This document shows positions 22,318-34,393 of a stretch of 64,000 nt of DNA, piece after piece. Source of the stretch: Choanephora cucurbitarum (taxonomy: Eukaryota > Mucoromycota > Mucoromycetes > Mucorales > Choanephoraceae); the NCBI GenBank assembly GCA_025331435.1, contig JAIWNI010000031.1, forward strand, positions 62,001-126,000, written 5' to 3'. Each line of letters opens with the position of its first letter. Position 1 is the stretch's first letter. A program made the position numbers and the translations under genes. The notes beneath the pieces were generated by a model. The model was not told the origin of the DNA. It did not search any database and saw only the letters and a program-made list of their open reading frames with translations.

Positions 22318-23368
22318 ATTTCTTTGTAAAATAAATAGTGTTGCGGGAGCCATCTGTGGCTTCTGATGACACAGGGTGAGAAGAGAACGAACCCTTTATA
22401 AAATCAATCACAATCTCTTTGGAATTAAAATACACATGCCTCGAATTGAAGCTTTCAAGGAAGAGGAGTCATGTATATACCCCTGCTCTTCCTTGTTGCA
22501 TCATTTCAAGGGCTATCTTGAATTATCTTTATTTATCATTGTGTCCTTGCAAAATATTTGAATTGAGATCACCTTTCTGTCATTTATCCTAGAAAACGTA
22601 TTTTATGCTATTGGCTTATCTGTCAACAAAGATACCTCTGCCAGCGCATACTCCTTTTGAGTCACTAGTTGCATTAGTATCACTCAGGTTACGACACTGA
22701 AAAGAAACAAGTGTGTCCCTTGAACTGCTTATACAGCGATCTTGATTTGAGGACCATCCTTGTTTTTCTGCACCTCACAAGACATCTACATCAAGATTGA
22801 GACATAGTACAATTCTATCCATGAAAGATCTACTAGATTGCTCCTGGTATTTTTATTTTCAGTCGGGCTACTTGAATGTCTTGAGTGTCTTACTTACAGA
22901 TATCTAGTAAGGATAAAGTAAAGCTAAGGCTCTTGTAGACAAAGAACTAGATTTATCAATCATATATCATATCCCCCCACAAGTAGTAAAACATGCTATC
23001 TTTCTCATCCGAATATCGTAGTAAACCAAGACTAAAATGTGCAAACATGAGCTTTACTATCCTTCTGAAATCATCTTTCTTAACCCAAACAAACATAATG
23101 AACAAACTAACCTTCCCCTTCTGCCTCATTCAATGATCAATACAATAAGCTTCAGATCTTACAGTGTTATATCCACTCACAAACCCAAAGCCAACTACTA
23201 GTTTCAATAGTTTTATAGACATCTTCAGATCATGCTCAACATGCTTGGTTTAAAACCCAGGCAGAATTCAATTCGGGGTTAGTGTATGTCAAAAGCCTCT
23301 TTTTTTTCGTTTTTCTTCTCTTTTTTTTTTACAAGCTTATTTTTTCTCTCTCTCTTTTTTAAATCAAT
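22318..23368. other. intergenic region
   Basis: About 1 kb, AT-rich, holding the eL22 polyadenylation region and the promoter of the ankyrin gene. Small ORFs are below what I would support. A T-rich/CT-rich leader occupies 23300-23365. Confidence 0.5.
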
Positions 23369-24015
23369 ATGACTGACCACGCTGAATTACTCGACGATAT
23401 CATTTATTTCTCTCGTGCTGGCGAGCTCGATGATCTTAAAGAACTAAAGGCTTCTCCCGAACTTTTTGTCGAGAAAGACGATACAGGCAAGACAGCCATC
23501 CATATGGCTAGTGCCAATAACCATGTTGGTAAGCATACCCCCCTCTTTTCTTTATGTTTATAGTTCAAGTATCAACTCGCTTTGATTAGAAATTGTCAAG
23601 TACATTTTGGAGCAATTCTCAACTTTAGACGATAAAAAGAAAGCCGAGTTGGTCAACACAAAGAACAACGAAGGCAACACACCCCTCCATTGGGCAGCCC
23701 TTAACGGCCATTTAGAGGTCGTTAAGCTTTTGGTCGAAAATGGTGGTGACTGCAAGGTAAGCTTTAGTCAACAGATACAAAAGAAGACAAAAATGACTTA
23801 TAGCCGAACGATAGATCAAAAACAACATGAAATTGACACCTATCTATGAAGCTCAACAAAGAGAACACGAAGCCATTGCTGAATATTTCTTGAACACAAT
23901 GATTGAAGAAGAACCAGAGGAGCCATTAGAAGAAGACAAGCAGTTTGTCGAAACCGGCTATACCGAACTCACTGGCGGCAGTAGCGAGAAAAAAGAACAA
24001 GAAGAAAACAAATAG
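23369..24015 (+). CDS. YAR1: ankyrin-repeat protein, YAR1-like (ribosomal protein uS3 chaperone)
   Basis: Yeast Yar1 binds newly made uS3 (Rps3) and keeps it soluble until assembly into 40S subunits. Three exons (23369-23528, 23590-23756, 23815-24015) give 175 residues, near Yar1's 200. The N-terminus LLDDIIYFSRAGELDDLKEL, ankyrin repeats TAIHMASANNHVEIVKYIL and TPLHWAALNGHLEVVKLLVE, and the degenerate third repeat MKLTPIYEAQQREHEAIAEY align along the whole length of Yar1. An acidic tail follows (EEEPEEPLEED). Phase at both introns is consistent. Ankyrin folds are common, so orthology to YAR1 is inferred from collinearity. It lies 1 kb from eL22. Confidence 0.78.
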
Positions 24016-24216
24016 AGACAATAAAATAAATTTTTTCCTTTCATTTGTTCAGCCGGTTACAGTTGTCAGTCAAAACCAAAAAAAGCAGATAGTTGTGCTT
24101 ACTAAATAAGGAATGTTTTGATGAAGCCATAACATATATAACAAACGACTTTGTTTTATTTCTTTCTCTTTCTCTTTCTTTATTCTTCTCTTTTAAAAAA
24201 TCTGTACTAGTGAAAG

Positions 24217-25943
24217 ATGGGATTTTGTCAGCGTTGTGGTGAAATTACTTCTGGAAAATGTAAAAGATGCGGCGGGAGATCCGTAGGTAATATAGAGCAC
24301 AGGAGAAATTTTTCTTATCCATTTGATTTTGACATGATTCGATACATAGAATCGACCATTAGCTGTTTAGTATCCGATAGCAATATATCAATTGTAGACC
24401 GTTGGCAATTACAGTAAGAAACCTTTATTTGTTTTCATAAGAAGGAGAAAGAGAACCAATTTGTTTGTCAACGTTTAATAGGTATGCAGGCACAATATTA
24501 GCTCCCGAAGAGATGCCGAATAAATCACCTTCCTCTAAACGCATTCCTGTGACGCAATCTATGTTCTATGATAGTCCTTTTGTTCGCAAGACGGCAAGTA
24601 CAAAGCAATTGTGTACTTGTTGTAGCAAGAATCTGGAGCAAGTATCGACTCGGATCTTGGAGGATAATCTAGTTTACTGCAAAGAATGTCATTTAAAGCT
24701 TTTTAGCAAAGGAAAATGGTAAGGATGATTACTCTTACTACTGTAACATGACACTCATCTCAAGCCCATTCTTTTTAGTCCCACATGTAGAAACCCAGTG
24801 TCAGATACGGATGATTTTATTGAATACGCTAAAAAGATCTGGCATACACAATGCTTTACCTGCTTTGATTGCAAAGTACCCTTGGAAGCCAATCCATTAG
24901 TTGACCTGGAGGATAGGCCATGTTGTGAGCCCTGCTTCATGAATCAAGCTGGAAAAAGAAGCGCTTCTAGACTAGGAGGTAGAGCTTCTGTTAATTCGCC
25001 AGAGCCGTATGCTTTCAATGGTACCTCTTCTACATCAACACCTTCCTTCCAAAGATCGCGACTTGATCATGACCTATTCCAACCCAAAACCCCACCCTTG
25101 ACCCGAACACCTTCACCCAAAGAAGAAATGGAGAGTGAACTCTCAGCTGATCTGTTGTCGCGCAGACAGCGTACGCCACATCGACTGACTTCCATGTTTA
25201 CACCACCACCTTCCTTACAAACCCCAGAACGCTCCACTTCTGCACCAAGCCTTGAGATTATACCAACAGAAAAGCGACCTTCTTCCTTATCTCAAAGACC
25301 TTGTCATGCATGCCAGCTTCCATTAGGCAACTCCTCACAGAAGAAAGTGAAGATTCCATTGGGGTCATCTCAATATGCATGGTTTCACAAATCGTGTTTT
25401 GTTTGTAGTAAATGTCATCAACCTTTCAAAAACGGCGAGTGTGCTACGGATGGCCATTCCTTTTACCACGCACAGTGCGACCCGTTCTGCTCAGGTTGCC
25501 AGGGAGTCATTCAACAAGACTCCTTTCAGTTCAATGGCAAAATGTATCATTTTGACTGCTTCAAGTGCTTTGGTAGAGGATGTAAACTGGGATTTGGTCA
25601 ACCCATCTTTGAGGTCAACATGAAGCCCTATTGTGAACCATGCCATACGTTCTTTGTTGAACAGAAACAGACCATACCAGCGCCATCCTCTGTCAAAGAA
25701 GCCCCGAGTCCATTGCGTCAACCATTACACCGGGCATTGCCTAAGCTGGGAGGACAAAAGACATGTCCTCGGTGCCAAAAGAATATATCTATCATGGATG
25801 ATGCACCGGGCCCTTTTGCTAGTCGATGGCATAGAAAGTGTTTGTCGTGTGCCAAATGCTCAAAGCAACTTGACTCAGATGCCAAGATGAAACAAGGTTC
25901 ACAGGGTGAATCCCTAGTGTACTGTAGAAGTTGCATTGTTTGA
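24217..25943 (+). CDS. multi-LIM-domain protein with N-terminal zinc ribbon-like motif
   Basis: LIM domains are double zinc fingers that join proteins together, often at the cytoskeleton or polarity sites. Three exons (24217-24413, 24482-24718, 24779-25943) give 532 residues. The start MGFCQRCGEITSGKCKRCGG is a short Cys-rich knuckle seen at the start of some fungal LIM proteins. LIM pairs are visible at CTCCSKNLEQ...CKECH with CPTCRNPV...CEPCF, CHACQLPLG...HAQCDPFCSGCQ...CEPC, and CPRCQKNISI...CRSC at the C-terminus. Between them lies a Ser/Pro-rich disordered linker (about residues 195-325). No GAP or kinase domain is present. It may be a paxillin-like or polarity adaptor, but I cannot name an orthologue. 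Confidence 0.8.
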
Positions 25944-27558
25944 AAAAAAAAAACTCCCTTTGCAAGCACACTTATTCATCTCTTTATACCATTCACCCAA
26001 ATACCGCCTTTTCTTTTCTCAAGCTGTTCATATTGCTTTACATAAAAAAGCAGATTTCATTAAGTTATAAAAATAAAGAAGTTTATTGTCTAGGATATTA
26101 TTTAATTAAAGTATAATTTACTTTGTTTTCTACCCAAAAATTAGCTCAAGGCAACTATTTTCTTGGAAAAAAAAAGGGAGGGGGGCCTAGATTACTCGAA
26201 AGCTTAATTGGTACAATCAACCATAGAATGCAAGCTTAGGTATATTTCTTGCTTTTATTGGAAGCAAACTAAGATCATCTACTTCTTTATCTCCTTTTTT
26301 TTTTCTTTTATCTCAGTGTTTTATTATTAGCACTCATCTAAGCTGAATGTTCTATATAAGGCTTCTGTTGCGATAACAATCGAATCTCCGAGAGTTGTTT
26401 GGATATCATGAATATGGTAAATGGAAAATAAAAAAAAAGGAACTCAACTCCCATCAAATTTACCATCTTTTTTTGCGGTGATCAATCTCGAAAGCAACTA
26501 TAAAAAAAGTACGAAGCCAGATATTCATGGAAGTTTCTGCTTCTAACCCCACTGGTGTTGAGCATTTTCTGGGGAGAGAAACGTGCCTTAATGGGTAGCC
26601 AATGACAGAAAATAGACCTTAGTCTGTTGATTGAAGAGAACAATGACCGTAGTCCAATCAAGTGTCTGAAGGCGTTGATTGCTCCGAATGCACATAAATG
26701 TAGTACAGACAGTCCTAGTCTCATTTTAATAAGTGAGTCGAAACAGTAACTCAATTAATTTACTGTCTTTATGTACATATCTGCAATATTTCTCACGAAA
26801 TCATCAGCAGAGAACCGGCCTAGACAGACAGTTGTGGCTGTATTGCTCTATCATCCAAAGTAAAGCAAGGCAAAGAGATCTTTCGGATAAATGTAGGGAA
26901 TTCTCTCTCCCTTTGTTTTTCTTGATCTGAACTTTAATTGACTCATTGTATCACGCAAGCGTTCATTGACAACTTCATTAATTTCAAACTTTAAACAGTC
27001 CTCAAAAATGACTAAACATCACAGGTGAAAACAATGCTGTTACACAAGGTAAATAGTATGTGAAGTTTGTTTTGACAAATATCCTTTTTCAGCTTGTTGT
27101 TCAGATCGGCGTTCAAATGTTGGGTATGGTGCTGATAATCTGATTTGTTTAGCCATAAGAAAGAAAGCTTGTACGTCATGTTTCAGTACCAATGAATGGC
27201 AATCGGCTTCTATATGATAAACAGTAGAGAAAAGACGATGGAGTTGCATGTCAAAGAAATGGGCAATCTATCTCCAACGAGAGAGCCCAAAGGAAGCTGT
27301 AAAGAAAAGGAAACTCAAGAGAAACAATAAGAACAAAAATAAGGGGAGTGAGAACCTATGATTTCACCTGCCATTTTTTTTTCTCTTTTTGAAACCTCAA
27401 CCGAAACAAGAAATTCCTGCCATCATTTTATCTCATTTTCTTTCTGTATTTCCTATCTCTTTTTTCTTTTTCTTTTTCTCTCTTTTGTACATAATTATTA
27501 TTTTTATTAGTATTCTCCTTTCCCCACCACCTTTTTTTTTTTTTGGTTCTTGCTCGAA
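25944..27558. other. long intergenic/upstream region of SFP1-like gene
   Basis: About 1.6 kb with poly-A/T runs and only small ORFs. The last 190 bp before the SFP1-like ATG are a nearly pure pyrimidine leader. A long open frame enters the gene from upstream, but it is Phe/Ser/Ile low-complexity from the CT tract and was not used for the start. Confidence 0.5.
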
Positions 27559-28612
27559 ATGTCTTCTCAAAACATTCCTATCAGTTTCCAGCGTAAACAT
27601 TCACTGTAAGTTTATACTTTTTTTTTTGAAGAGAAAATCAGTTTTAATATTAATTTATGGCACATTGCTTTTTTTTTTTAACCGCAGTAGTACAAATGGA
27701 AGCTCTGCTCTATCTTACTCACCATCCTCCCATACTATGCCAGCCATATTTCAGCACCGAGACAGTTTTGTTCACCAACGAGAATTAGAGTCACAATTTT
27801 GCTCTGACTTGGTCTGTTGTGGAACTCGAGTGAAAGATCTCCATGAGCTTCTGCATCACTACGAAGAACACCACCATGCTCCTATCGAAGAAGAGCCTGA
27901 ACCGATAACAAAAGAGGAAGACGAGGAAGACGATATAATGATGGAAGATATAGACACACCATTGCCCACACAACCACATGAATTAGCAGCATTGACAAGC
28001 AGTCCTCTGTTGCGACAAAAGCCCCTGCCTTCTGCTTCCACACCTGTCGATTTGAGTCCAACCATGAGTGTTCACCCATCTCCTTCTGTCTCACAACCAT
28101 TACCGCCACTTTCTGTGACTACCAATAATGCCATCTCTAATCTTCCTCAACATACAGATGAAATCCTTCAGAAAGTGTTAGCTAATGCACAACAAACACA
28201 TCCTGAGTTATCTTATTTTCGAGCTGAAGCTTTATATCAGACCTGTGGTAAAATGAGAAACAGAAAAGCGATAGATTATAACCAACTAAAGACACATATC
28301 ATAGATGATGGTACAGATAAGCCTTACAAATGCCCTATAGCCAATTGTGAAAAAGCATACAAGAATCCAAATGGCCTTAAATATCATCAAATGCATGGTC
28401 ATTCAGATGAAGATACACTGAGTGAAGCAGAAAGAGATGCACAAAAGCCTTATATGTGCACTATTGGCTATTGCAACAAACGATACAAGAATCTAAATGG
28501 CCTCAAATATCATATTGAGCATTCACATCTGGCAAAATTAAAACATCTAAATCCAATGGATGGCCCATCTTTTGTTGATAACTCTACACTATGGTCACCC
28601 ACTCAGCAATAA
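27559..28612 (+). CDS. C2H2 zinc-finger transcription factor, SFP1-like
   Basis: Sfp1 is a TORC1- and PKA-regulated activator of ribosomal protein and ribosome-biogenesis genes. Two exons (27559-27605, 27688-28612) give 323 residues. The start MSSQNIPISFQRKHSL is in the first exon; phase across the intron (CT|T) is consistent. An atypical first finger reads CSDLVCCGTRVKDLHELLHH, as in Sfp1-family proteins. An acidic and Pro/Ser-rich middle follows. Two C-terminal fingers come last: PYKCPIANCEKAYKNPNGLK and PYMCTIGYCNKRYKNLNGLK, each closing with two His. This split arrangement, with the paired NGLKYH fingers, is characteristic. Sequence supports family membership; target genes are inferred. 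Confidence 0.83.
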
Positions 28613-28823
28613 CAGCAAAAAAGAGAGAGAGAAAAAAGTATTGAACTAGATATTTATAATAAGCAAATCCTATCTCTGTTTGTTGCTTGGATTTATTTAG
28701 GGAAAATAAATACATGTATATAATACCTATTTTCACTTGTTTGTTAATATGCTAATAAATAAGTAGCTTCATACAGTAGAATCGGGAAAATTGTGTTTTT
28801 CTCTCTCTTTTTTTTTTATCATC

Positions 28824-29774
28824 ATGACAATTGCATTTGATGACACAAATGTAGCCAAATACGCATCATCAACTTCTCTTGTAGAGTCAAGGCATTCGAT
28901 ACAGACTTCTTTATTTACCTATCAACGTCGGGTTTCTTTTGATAATGTAGCCAGCATTTCACCCACCTTTAACTCTTACACTCTCAAACAATCTAGTCAA
29001 GGGTTTGAACGCACTAAACGATCTCGTACTTTTATGGTTGTGATTGATCTCTTGAGAATAAACAATGAAGAGAACACTAAGATACAAGACCCATTGATTT
29101 TTACTCTAATGGTAAGGTTTTCTCTGTCTATTCTCGATTTTCAGTTGACAGCTACTTTATAGAATCTGATTGATGAGGGTGATGAAGTAGTTGTTGTAGC
29201 TGTTCATTCATCTTTCAACTATCCATACTCTGGTAAATAGATAAATGCAACACAATAACATGCAGATTCAATTCATTCTTAACAGATCGAGATATCTCGC
29301 CCAAGCAAAAAGCAAAGGAAATCATGAATTGGATAGTTGAGTCGCATCAAGGAGATAATGCAAGTAAGCTTGCTTATTTAGCTATTCAGGCTATTGTGTT
29401 AACACTTTGTTCTCTAGATTAATATGGTAGTCGAATTGACATTTGGTAGACCCGAAGTTGTTTTGGAGGAGATGGTATAGTTTGATTCTGAACAAGAAAC
29501 AGAATACAAAGATAGCTGAATTCATTGATAGACAAGAATGTATCAGCCTTCTATGGTAGTTGTAAGCGCATGTAACAGAACCAAATATAAACACGCATAT
29601 TCAGGTGCAGGCATATTCAAATATCGCTTAAAGCATACATATGCACCAGTGGCCATTGTCAGAGATAGGCAGACAGTTATAGCTAAGCCTGATGTATTAC
29701 CACCTTCAGCAAATTTTGGCTTCTCCAAGTTGAGAGCAAAATGGGTCAAGTGGATATGTAAAAAAGAATCATAG
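28824..29774 (+). CDS. universal stress protein (UspA-fold) domain protein
   Basis: Usp-fold proteins are nucleotide-binding alpha/beta domains, in fungi of mostly unknown role. Five exons (28824-29111, 29163-29232, 29286-29359, 29418-29474, 29532-29774) give 243 residues. After a Ser-rich N-terminus (1-70), the fold reads RTFMVVIDLLRINNE (strand 1), GDEVVVVAVHSS (strand 2), SPKQKAKEIMNWIVES (helix), INMVVELTFGRPEVVLEEM (strand 3 and helix), YQPSMVVVSACNRTK (strand 4 and loop) and YAPVAIVR (strand 5). The canonical G-2x-G-9x-G-S/T ATP loop is not clean, so nucleotide binding is uncertain. Intron 3 reads in frame only if its donor is GC (29360, GCAAGT). A GT choice four bases later gives an immediate stop. 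Confidence 0.8.
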
Positions 29775-29820
29775 TAGTTAAATAAACTAAAGCACAGTAA
29801 GAATCCCGCTTTGTTTTTTC

Positions 29821-29915
29821 CCGAACTCTCTTTTTTTTTTTATATTTTTTTCTTCTTCTTTTTCTTTTCTCTCTCTTTCTTTCTTTTTTCTTCTTCTTCT
29901 TCTTTTTTTCTTGTA
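29821..29915 (+). promoter_or_regulatory. long pyrimidine tract in RasGEF leader
   Basis: About 95 bases almost purely C and T, with TTC and TCTT units, ending in CTTGTAG 35 bp before the RasGEF ATG. It may be a core promoter/leader pyrimidine box or the end of a 5'-UTR intron, because TTTTTCTTGTAG is a good acceptor. The sequence alone does not decide. Confidence 0.4.
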
Positions 29916-29951
29916 GTCGTTTGTTTTCTTCTCTTTTTGGGTACTTTGCGT

Positions 29952-32483
29952 ATGGCCATGACAGATGACCAACTAACAGAAGCTGTTGAACTGGCTATTG
30001 AGTTAGAACAGAAAGGTCAATACAAAGTGAGTAAATCTTTTCTTGCTCGGGTAACAATTTGGCCTGATCCTCATTTTCTCAGGATGCCTATTTCGCTTTT
30101 ACAGCAGCAAGTCAACAAGCCATTGCAGCATTAAACGACGTGAAATTTGTTCGTGCCTGTAAGAATGTGTTATGCAATAAGAATTTAAAACTAAAAAATA
30201 AGTCCATTGTTAGCCATTGTATCGAGTCCAAAACATTATCACCAGTTGATTGCATCTACAAAGACATGTCTATCCCATATTGAAAGCATCATTGAACATC
30301 ATTCACCCTCTGCAATTCAGCATACAGACGCAAAGATACCTCGGCCACCTTTACCTCCTAAACCTTCTAGGATGCAAAAGCCACTTATTCCACCTAAACC
30401 CTCTGTACATGCCAATTCCCGACCCTCATCACCTACACCTACGAAAGACATTGAATTGCAGGGTAAGTGAAAAGAAAGTTAGATAGGGCACAGAGATATA
30501 AACCTAGTTTGCATAGACAATTCACCCGATAACATCACTAGACCACGTGTCCCCGGAAATAATCATCGCCCAGTAAGTTTGCCACCTTTGCAACACCCAG
30601 CCACAACGCCCCAAAATAGGCCATACACTGAATTCCACCATGAAGATACATCTACTATTCGCATTGTTGCTGAAGGAGAGATCGATCCCAACTACCTTGT
30701 ACCTGCACAAACCAATGCAGGCGATAGTCTGGCCCCATCCTACTCTTCCTCCATGAACACAGACCATGTCCCTCTCATTCCTGCTCCACCACTGCTAACA
30801 ACCCATCGCAACCTACAGGCCAAAGTAAACGACCTCGAGGAAAAAATACGCCACTACCGAATGAGGAAACAAGCCATGTTGAATGGTCAACCCCTCCCGA
30901 ACGAAACAATGACTGAGGATGATATCGATCAAACGATCGCACAATACCTTCGTGTCTTGGCCGAGCTCAAGGTGACACTGAATGGAGTTCGTACTATCTA
31001 CATGAGCGCCGCTACTATCCCAAGCATCCTTCAGTTCGGTGCGCATGTGATTGCCTATCAAATAACGCTGATTGAATCGGCCATTTTCAACGCTATACCA
31101 CCTTTGGCTCTGCTGGAGCATTCCTCTAAACGACCTCATCCTCGCATTGTTGCTTCAACCGACTTCTTTAATTACATCACACGCTGCATTGAACACGCGA
31201 TCTTATTACCGCAGGAAGCATCTTCACGTGCTCAATTGATTCATTATTGGATTAAGGTAGCCACTCGGTGCTTTGAGATTAATAATTATCAGACATTAAA
31301 GGCAATCATTTCAGCACTTAACACCCCGCCTGTACAGCGTTTGAAGCGAACATGGGCCTATATACCCAAAAAGAGTTCAGTCAAGCTTGAGACACTGAAT
31401 GAGTTGATGTCAGAAGCCAATAATTATGGTCAATATCGAGAGCATATGGGCATGGTCAGTACTGCTGTCGTGAACGGTAAGAGTGTTCAGCAGATTCGAG
31501 ACGAGCATTTTGCACGACCGACTGTACCTTTCCTTGGCACATTTATTCATGACATCACCTATCTATTGGCTGCATTTAAATCCAATCAACATGAACAGCA
31601 CATGAAGGCTGAAGACGAACCTCGAATTCATGAGGTACTCCATACAATGCACCTTTTCCAAACAGGACCTCGTTATACACCCCAATTGCCCAATTCATTC
31701 TTAAAAGCATCTCAAAAGCATCATTTCAGACCTGCCATCAGTAATGCACTTCATCGTGGTGCTTCTCGCATTCAACGGTTTAGTGGCAGCACCCTCTTTG
31801 GCTTTGATTCTTCTAGCAGCAATACCAGCAATAACAGCAATGTCAACCTCGGCAGCAGTAACAGTTCATCTAACCTCAGCCTCTTAAATACAGATTCATT
31901 GGAGGACGATGACGGTAACAATCTGGAAGAACAACAAAAGATGGCAACACAATATATCCTGATGCGCTCTTGGGTCAATCAGAATACAGTGGATGAATTG
32001 AGTCATCTAAGAGAGCCTTCACCAGCCAAGACAAACAACCTGTATGGCGCTCGAAGCACTAGTAGCAATGCCACCAGCATGCACCGTACCAGCTCTGTCT
32101 TTAGTAATAACAGTCGATTCAGTACAGGCAGTATTTCATTCGGAAACGCCAGCGGTGGTGAAGGTAACAGTCGCCCTACCAGCATGGACGAAGAAGAGGA
32201 AGAGAAGCGAAAGAATGGGTTCTTTTCATCTTTCAAGGGGCGACCTGTCACAATACATGAAGGATTAGAGAGACTGTCAGCCATGTCTGATTCTTCAAAG
32301 GAAGAAATTGATTTGTCAATAGAACATAAACAGCCCAATCGGGATAGTGGACCTCCTACTTCTGGTCAAGCGCCTGTTGTGCCTCCTCGTCCTGCTCCTA
32401 GGCCCCCAGTCATGTCTTCTCAGCAAGATGAATTGAAAGCAGCCTTAGCTCAACGATTAGCTCAAGTATCTGACAGAAGATAG
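29952..32483 (+). CDS. Ras guanine-nucleotide exchange factor with N-terminal MIT-like segment
   Basis: Loads GTP on Ras-family GTPases. Four exons (29952-30026, 30083-30158, 30214-30462, 30517-32483) give 788 residues. Residues 3-75 (LTEAVELAIELEQKGQYKDA, FTAASQQAIAAL) look like the three-helix MIT fold. A Pro-rich stretch with PRPPLPPKPSRMQ follows. The CDC25 catalytic domain spans about 285-510: SAATIPSILQFGAHVIAYQI, IHYWIKVATRCFEINNYQTL, IISALNTPPVQRLKRTWAYI and RPTVPFLGTFIHDITYLL, all family hallmarks. The usual REM domain is not obvious, though residues 200-260 (YRMRKQAMLNGQPLPNET) are helical. The long C-terminus is Ser/Asn-rich and ends with PVVPPRPAPRPPVM, a likely SH3 ligand. The alternative start two codons later is possible. 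Confidence 0.88.
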
Positions 32484-32594
32484 AAAGTCTTTTTTTTTTT
32501 TGCTTCTTGATTATACATGTAACTTATTTATATATTTTATATACCAATTCTTTTGTATTTATATAAAAAAAAACGGCATTCTATGTTATGTCTT

Positions 32595-33950
32595 CTATGT
32601 AAAATGGCTTCCAAAATGAGCTAATAATGCAGGATGTGAATAAACATATTCTCTAACAAAAGGCTTTGTAAATTGGAAAGGATTGTCGAACTGGAATCCC
32701 CAAGACAAGAAGCCATGCGCGATATAATGAAACGTGAAAAAGCCAAAAAGTGCTGTCCAGATATGGCCCAAAACACTCATCCAGCTAGACTCTTGTAATT
32801 TCTTGGGGAGCTTTGGAACGATCATGCGGCATACCATTTGCTCAAACAAGACACCAAGCCCATGACCGATAAAAAATACGCATTGCTCTCCTTTAAACTT
32901 GGTTGAATAAGTATGCCATCCTACATTGGTTGCAACCACATACTCATGCATAAAGGCAGAGGCTGCAAAGACTGACAGAAAAGCAGCAACAAAAGCAATT
33001 GGCTTAGGGTGCTTGACACGCTTAGTCAATAGTCGCATGGTAATGATACGGGTAGGACGGAAAGGCATGGTAAGCCAGGTTGATTTGAAGAGCCAATGCC
33101 AACGATCGGACCAAAGATCCTGAAGTGAGTGTGATAGGATAGGATTTCTCATCATCGGGCGCCATTGTTCTGATGCATAAGAGCCACCCTCAAAGCAGAC
33201 ACAGTAAAATAGTTGTAAAGTGTAGCCAATTGTGTTGAATGCACTATTAAGCACAATGATGCAAACTATGTAAAATACAAAATAGGTCACAGGCTTCTCA
33301 TGTCGCATGATCATCACTTCTTGACCGGTAAATGAGGTAGCCCAATTGGTCAATATATCCGTTACTAAAAAGTGTACACATAAATATGACAAGATATGAT
33401 AGAATTTCTTTATCCCAAAATTCGATGATGTAAGTCGCATTGTCTTGTTTTTTCTTGGGTTTTTGAAATTTACCTTGTCTTTAGGATATGTTTGCTTGGT
33501 ATCCTTGTCTGGAAAAATACGCAGGCAACTCCAGAATTCAGTCCAAAGGGTCTCAAGCGAAACGTAAACTGGCTTTTGATAGACAACAGGTCTTATCCAG
33601 AATATTTCACTATATCTAAGGCATGTATTGTAATTTATCAAACTTGCTATCAAGTCAAGCACTAGAGTGATATGTCAAAGCTATAAATAAGTCTTTCCCA
33701 AAGCACAACATAAGTCCGCCATACCTTTATTGCCAACAGAAAAGTGGAAAGGTATAAAAAAGATTGCCAGCAGTAACGGGACAGACAAGATCTGCTTTGT
33801 GTGGTCTGCCATCTTGTTGGTTGGGATGGCAGCGATCGCTGTTAGTAGTGTATTTGGTACCACTAACAATGTTGGGTACACTGAAGAAACAATTTTGCTC
33901 TCCCCGCCTGTAAGCTGGAATTGGTCTAACATATACAAACAAATAAACAA
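32595..33950 (-). CDS. wax-synthase-like membrane-bound O-acyltransferase (MBOAT)
   Basis: Transfers an acyl group from acyl-CoA to a lipid alcohol in the ER membrane. Two exons (33950-33725, 33661-32595) give 430 residues; starting at the second Met (33932) gives 424. At least seven hydrophobic helices are visible. The wax-synthase signature is present: RPMMRNPILSHSLQDLWSDR followed by WHWLFKSTW, the helix carrying the usual Leu-x-x-x-W-x-x-R-W-H motif. The putative catalytic His is in FMHEYVV. Length and motif order fit fungal wax-synthase-domain proteins, which include trichothecene acetyltransferase relatives; DGAT1 is a more distant alternative. Substrate is unknown. Converges on RasGEF with 111 bp between stops. 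Confidence 0.8.
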
Positions 33951-34393
33951 AGCGAAAAAAAATGAACAATCAAAGCCCCCCTCTCCTTGTATTTTTTATT
34001 TTCTTAGAAATTAAGGTTATTTCAGAAACACCACCTGTTTAACAAGATCCGTGCGCAACTATAGCCTAACAAAAAAAACGCCTTTGTTTTATTTTAGTTT
34101 TGTCCTCTTTTCCTGCTTGACATCATCAAATCAACTGCCTTTCTTTTTTTGATTTGGTTGCAGCCACTTCTTCCTTTTCCATTGAAAAAGAAAAACGTCA
34201 TTGAGAAGACAATGGCTTAAAAAAAAAGGCTTTATTGTTAAACTACAAAAGTAAATTCAGCTACACTTTTTTGTTGTGCAAATGCTACACAAAATAATTT
34301 TTCGTTTAATTACACTTCTGTTTCCCCTGGCGTTTTTTTCTTTCTTTCTTTCATTATTCGCTCTTCTTTTTTCGTACTACAGACTGATATGCA
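33951..34393. promoter_or_regulatory. divergent intergenic region, MBOAT / SLM1-like
   Basis: About 440 bp between divergent start codons, AT-rich with short A- and T-runs and a CT-rich leader (34340-34375) before the SLM1-like ATG. No clear factor site. Confidence 0.4.

Noticed and set aside
33435..33474. Possible short intron in the MBOAT gene (donor GTAAAT after KDK)
   Set aside because: The only close acceptor would make an intron of about 30 nt, and the unspliced frame is open and continues into conserved sequence.
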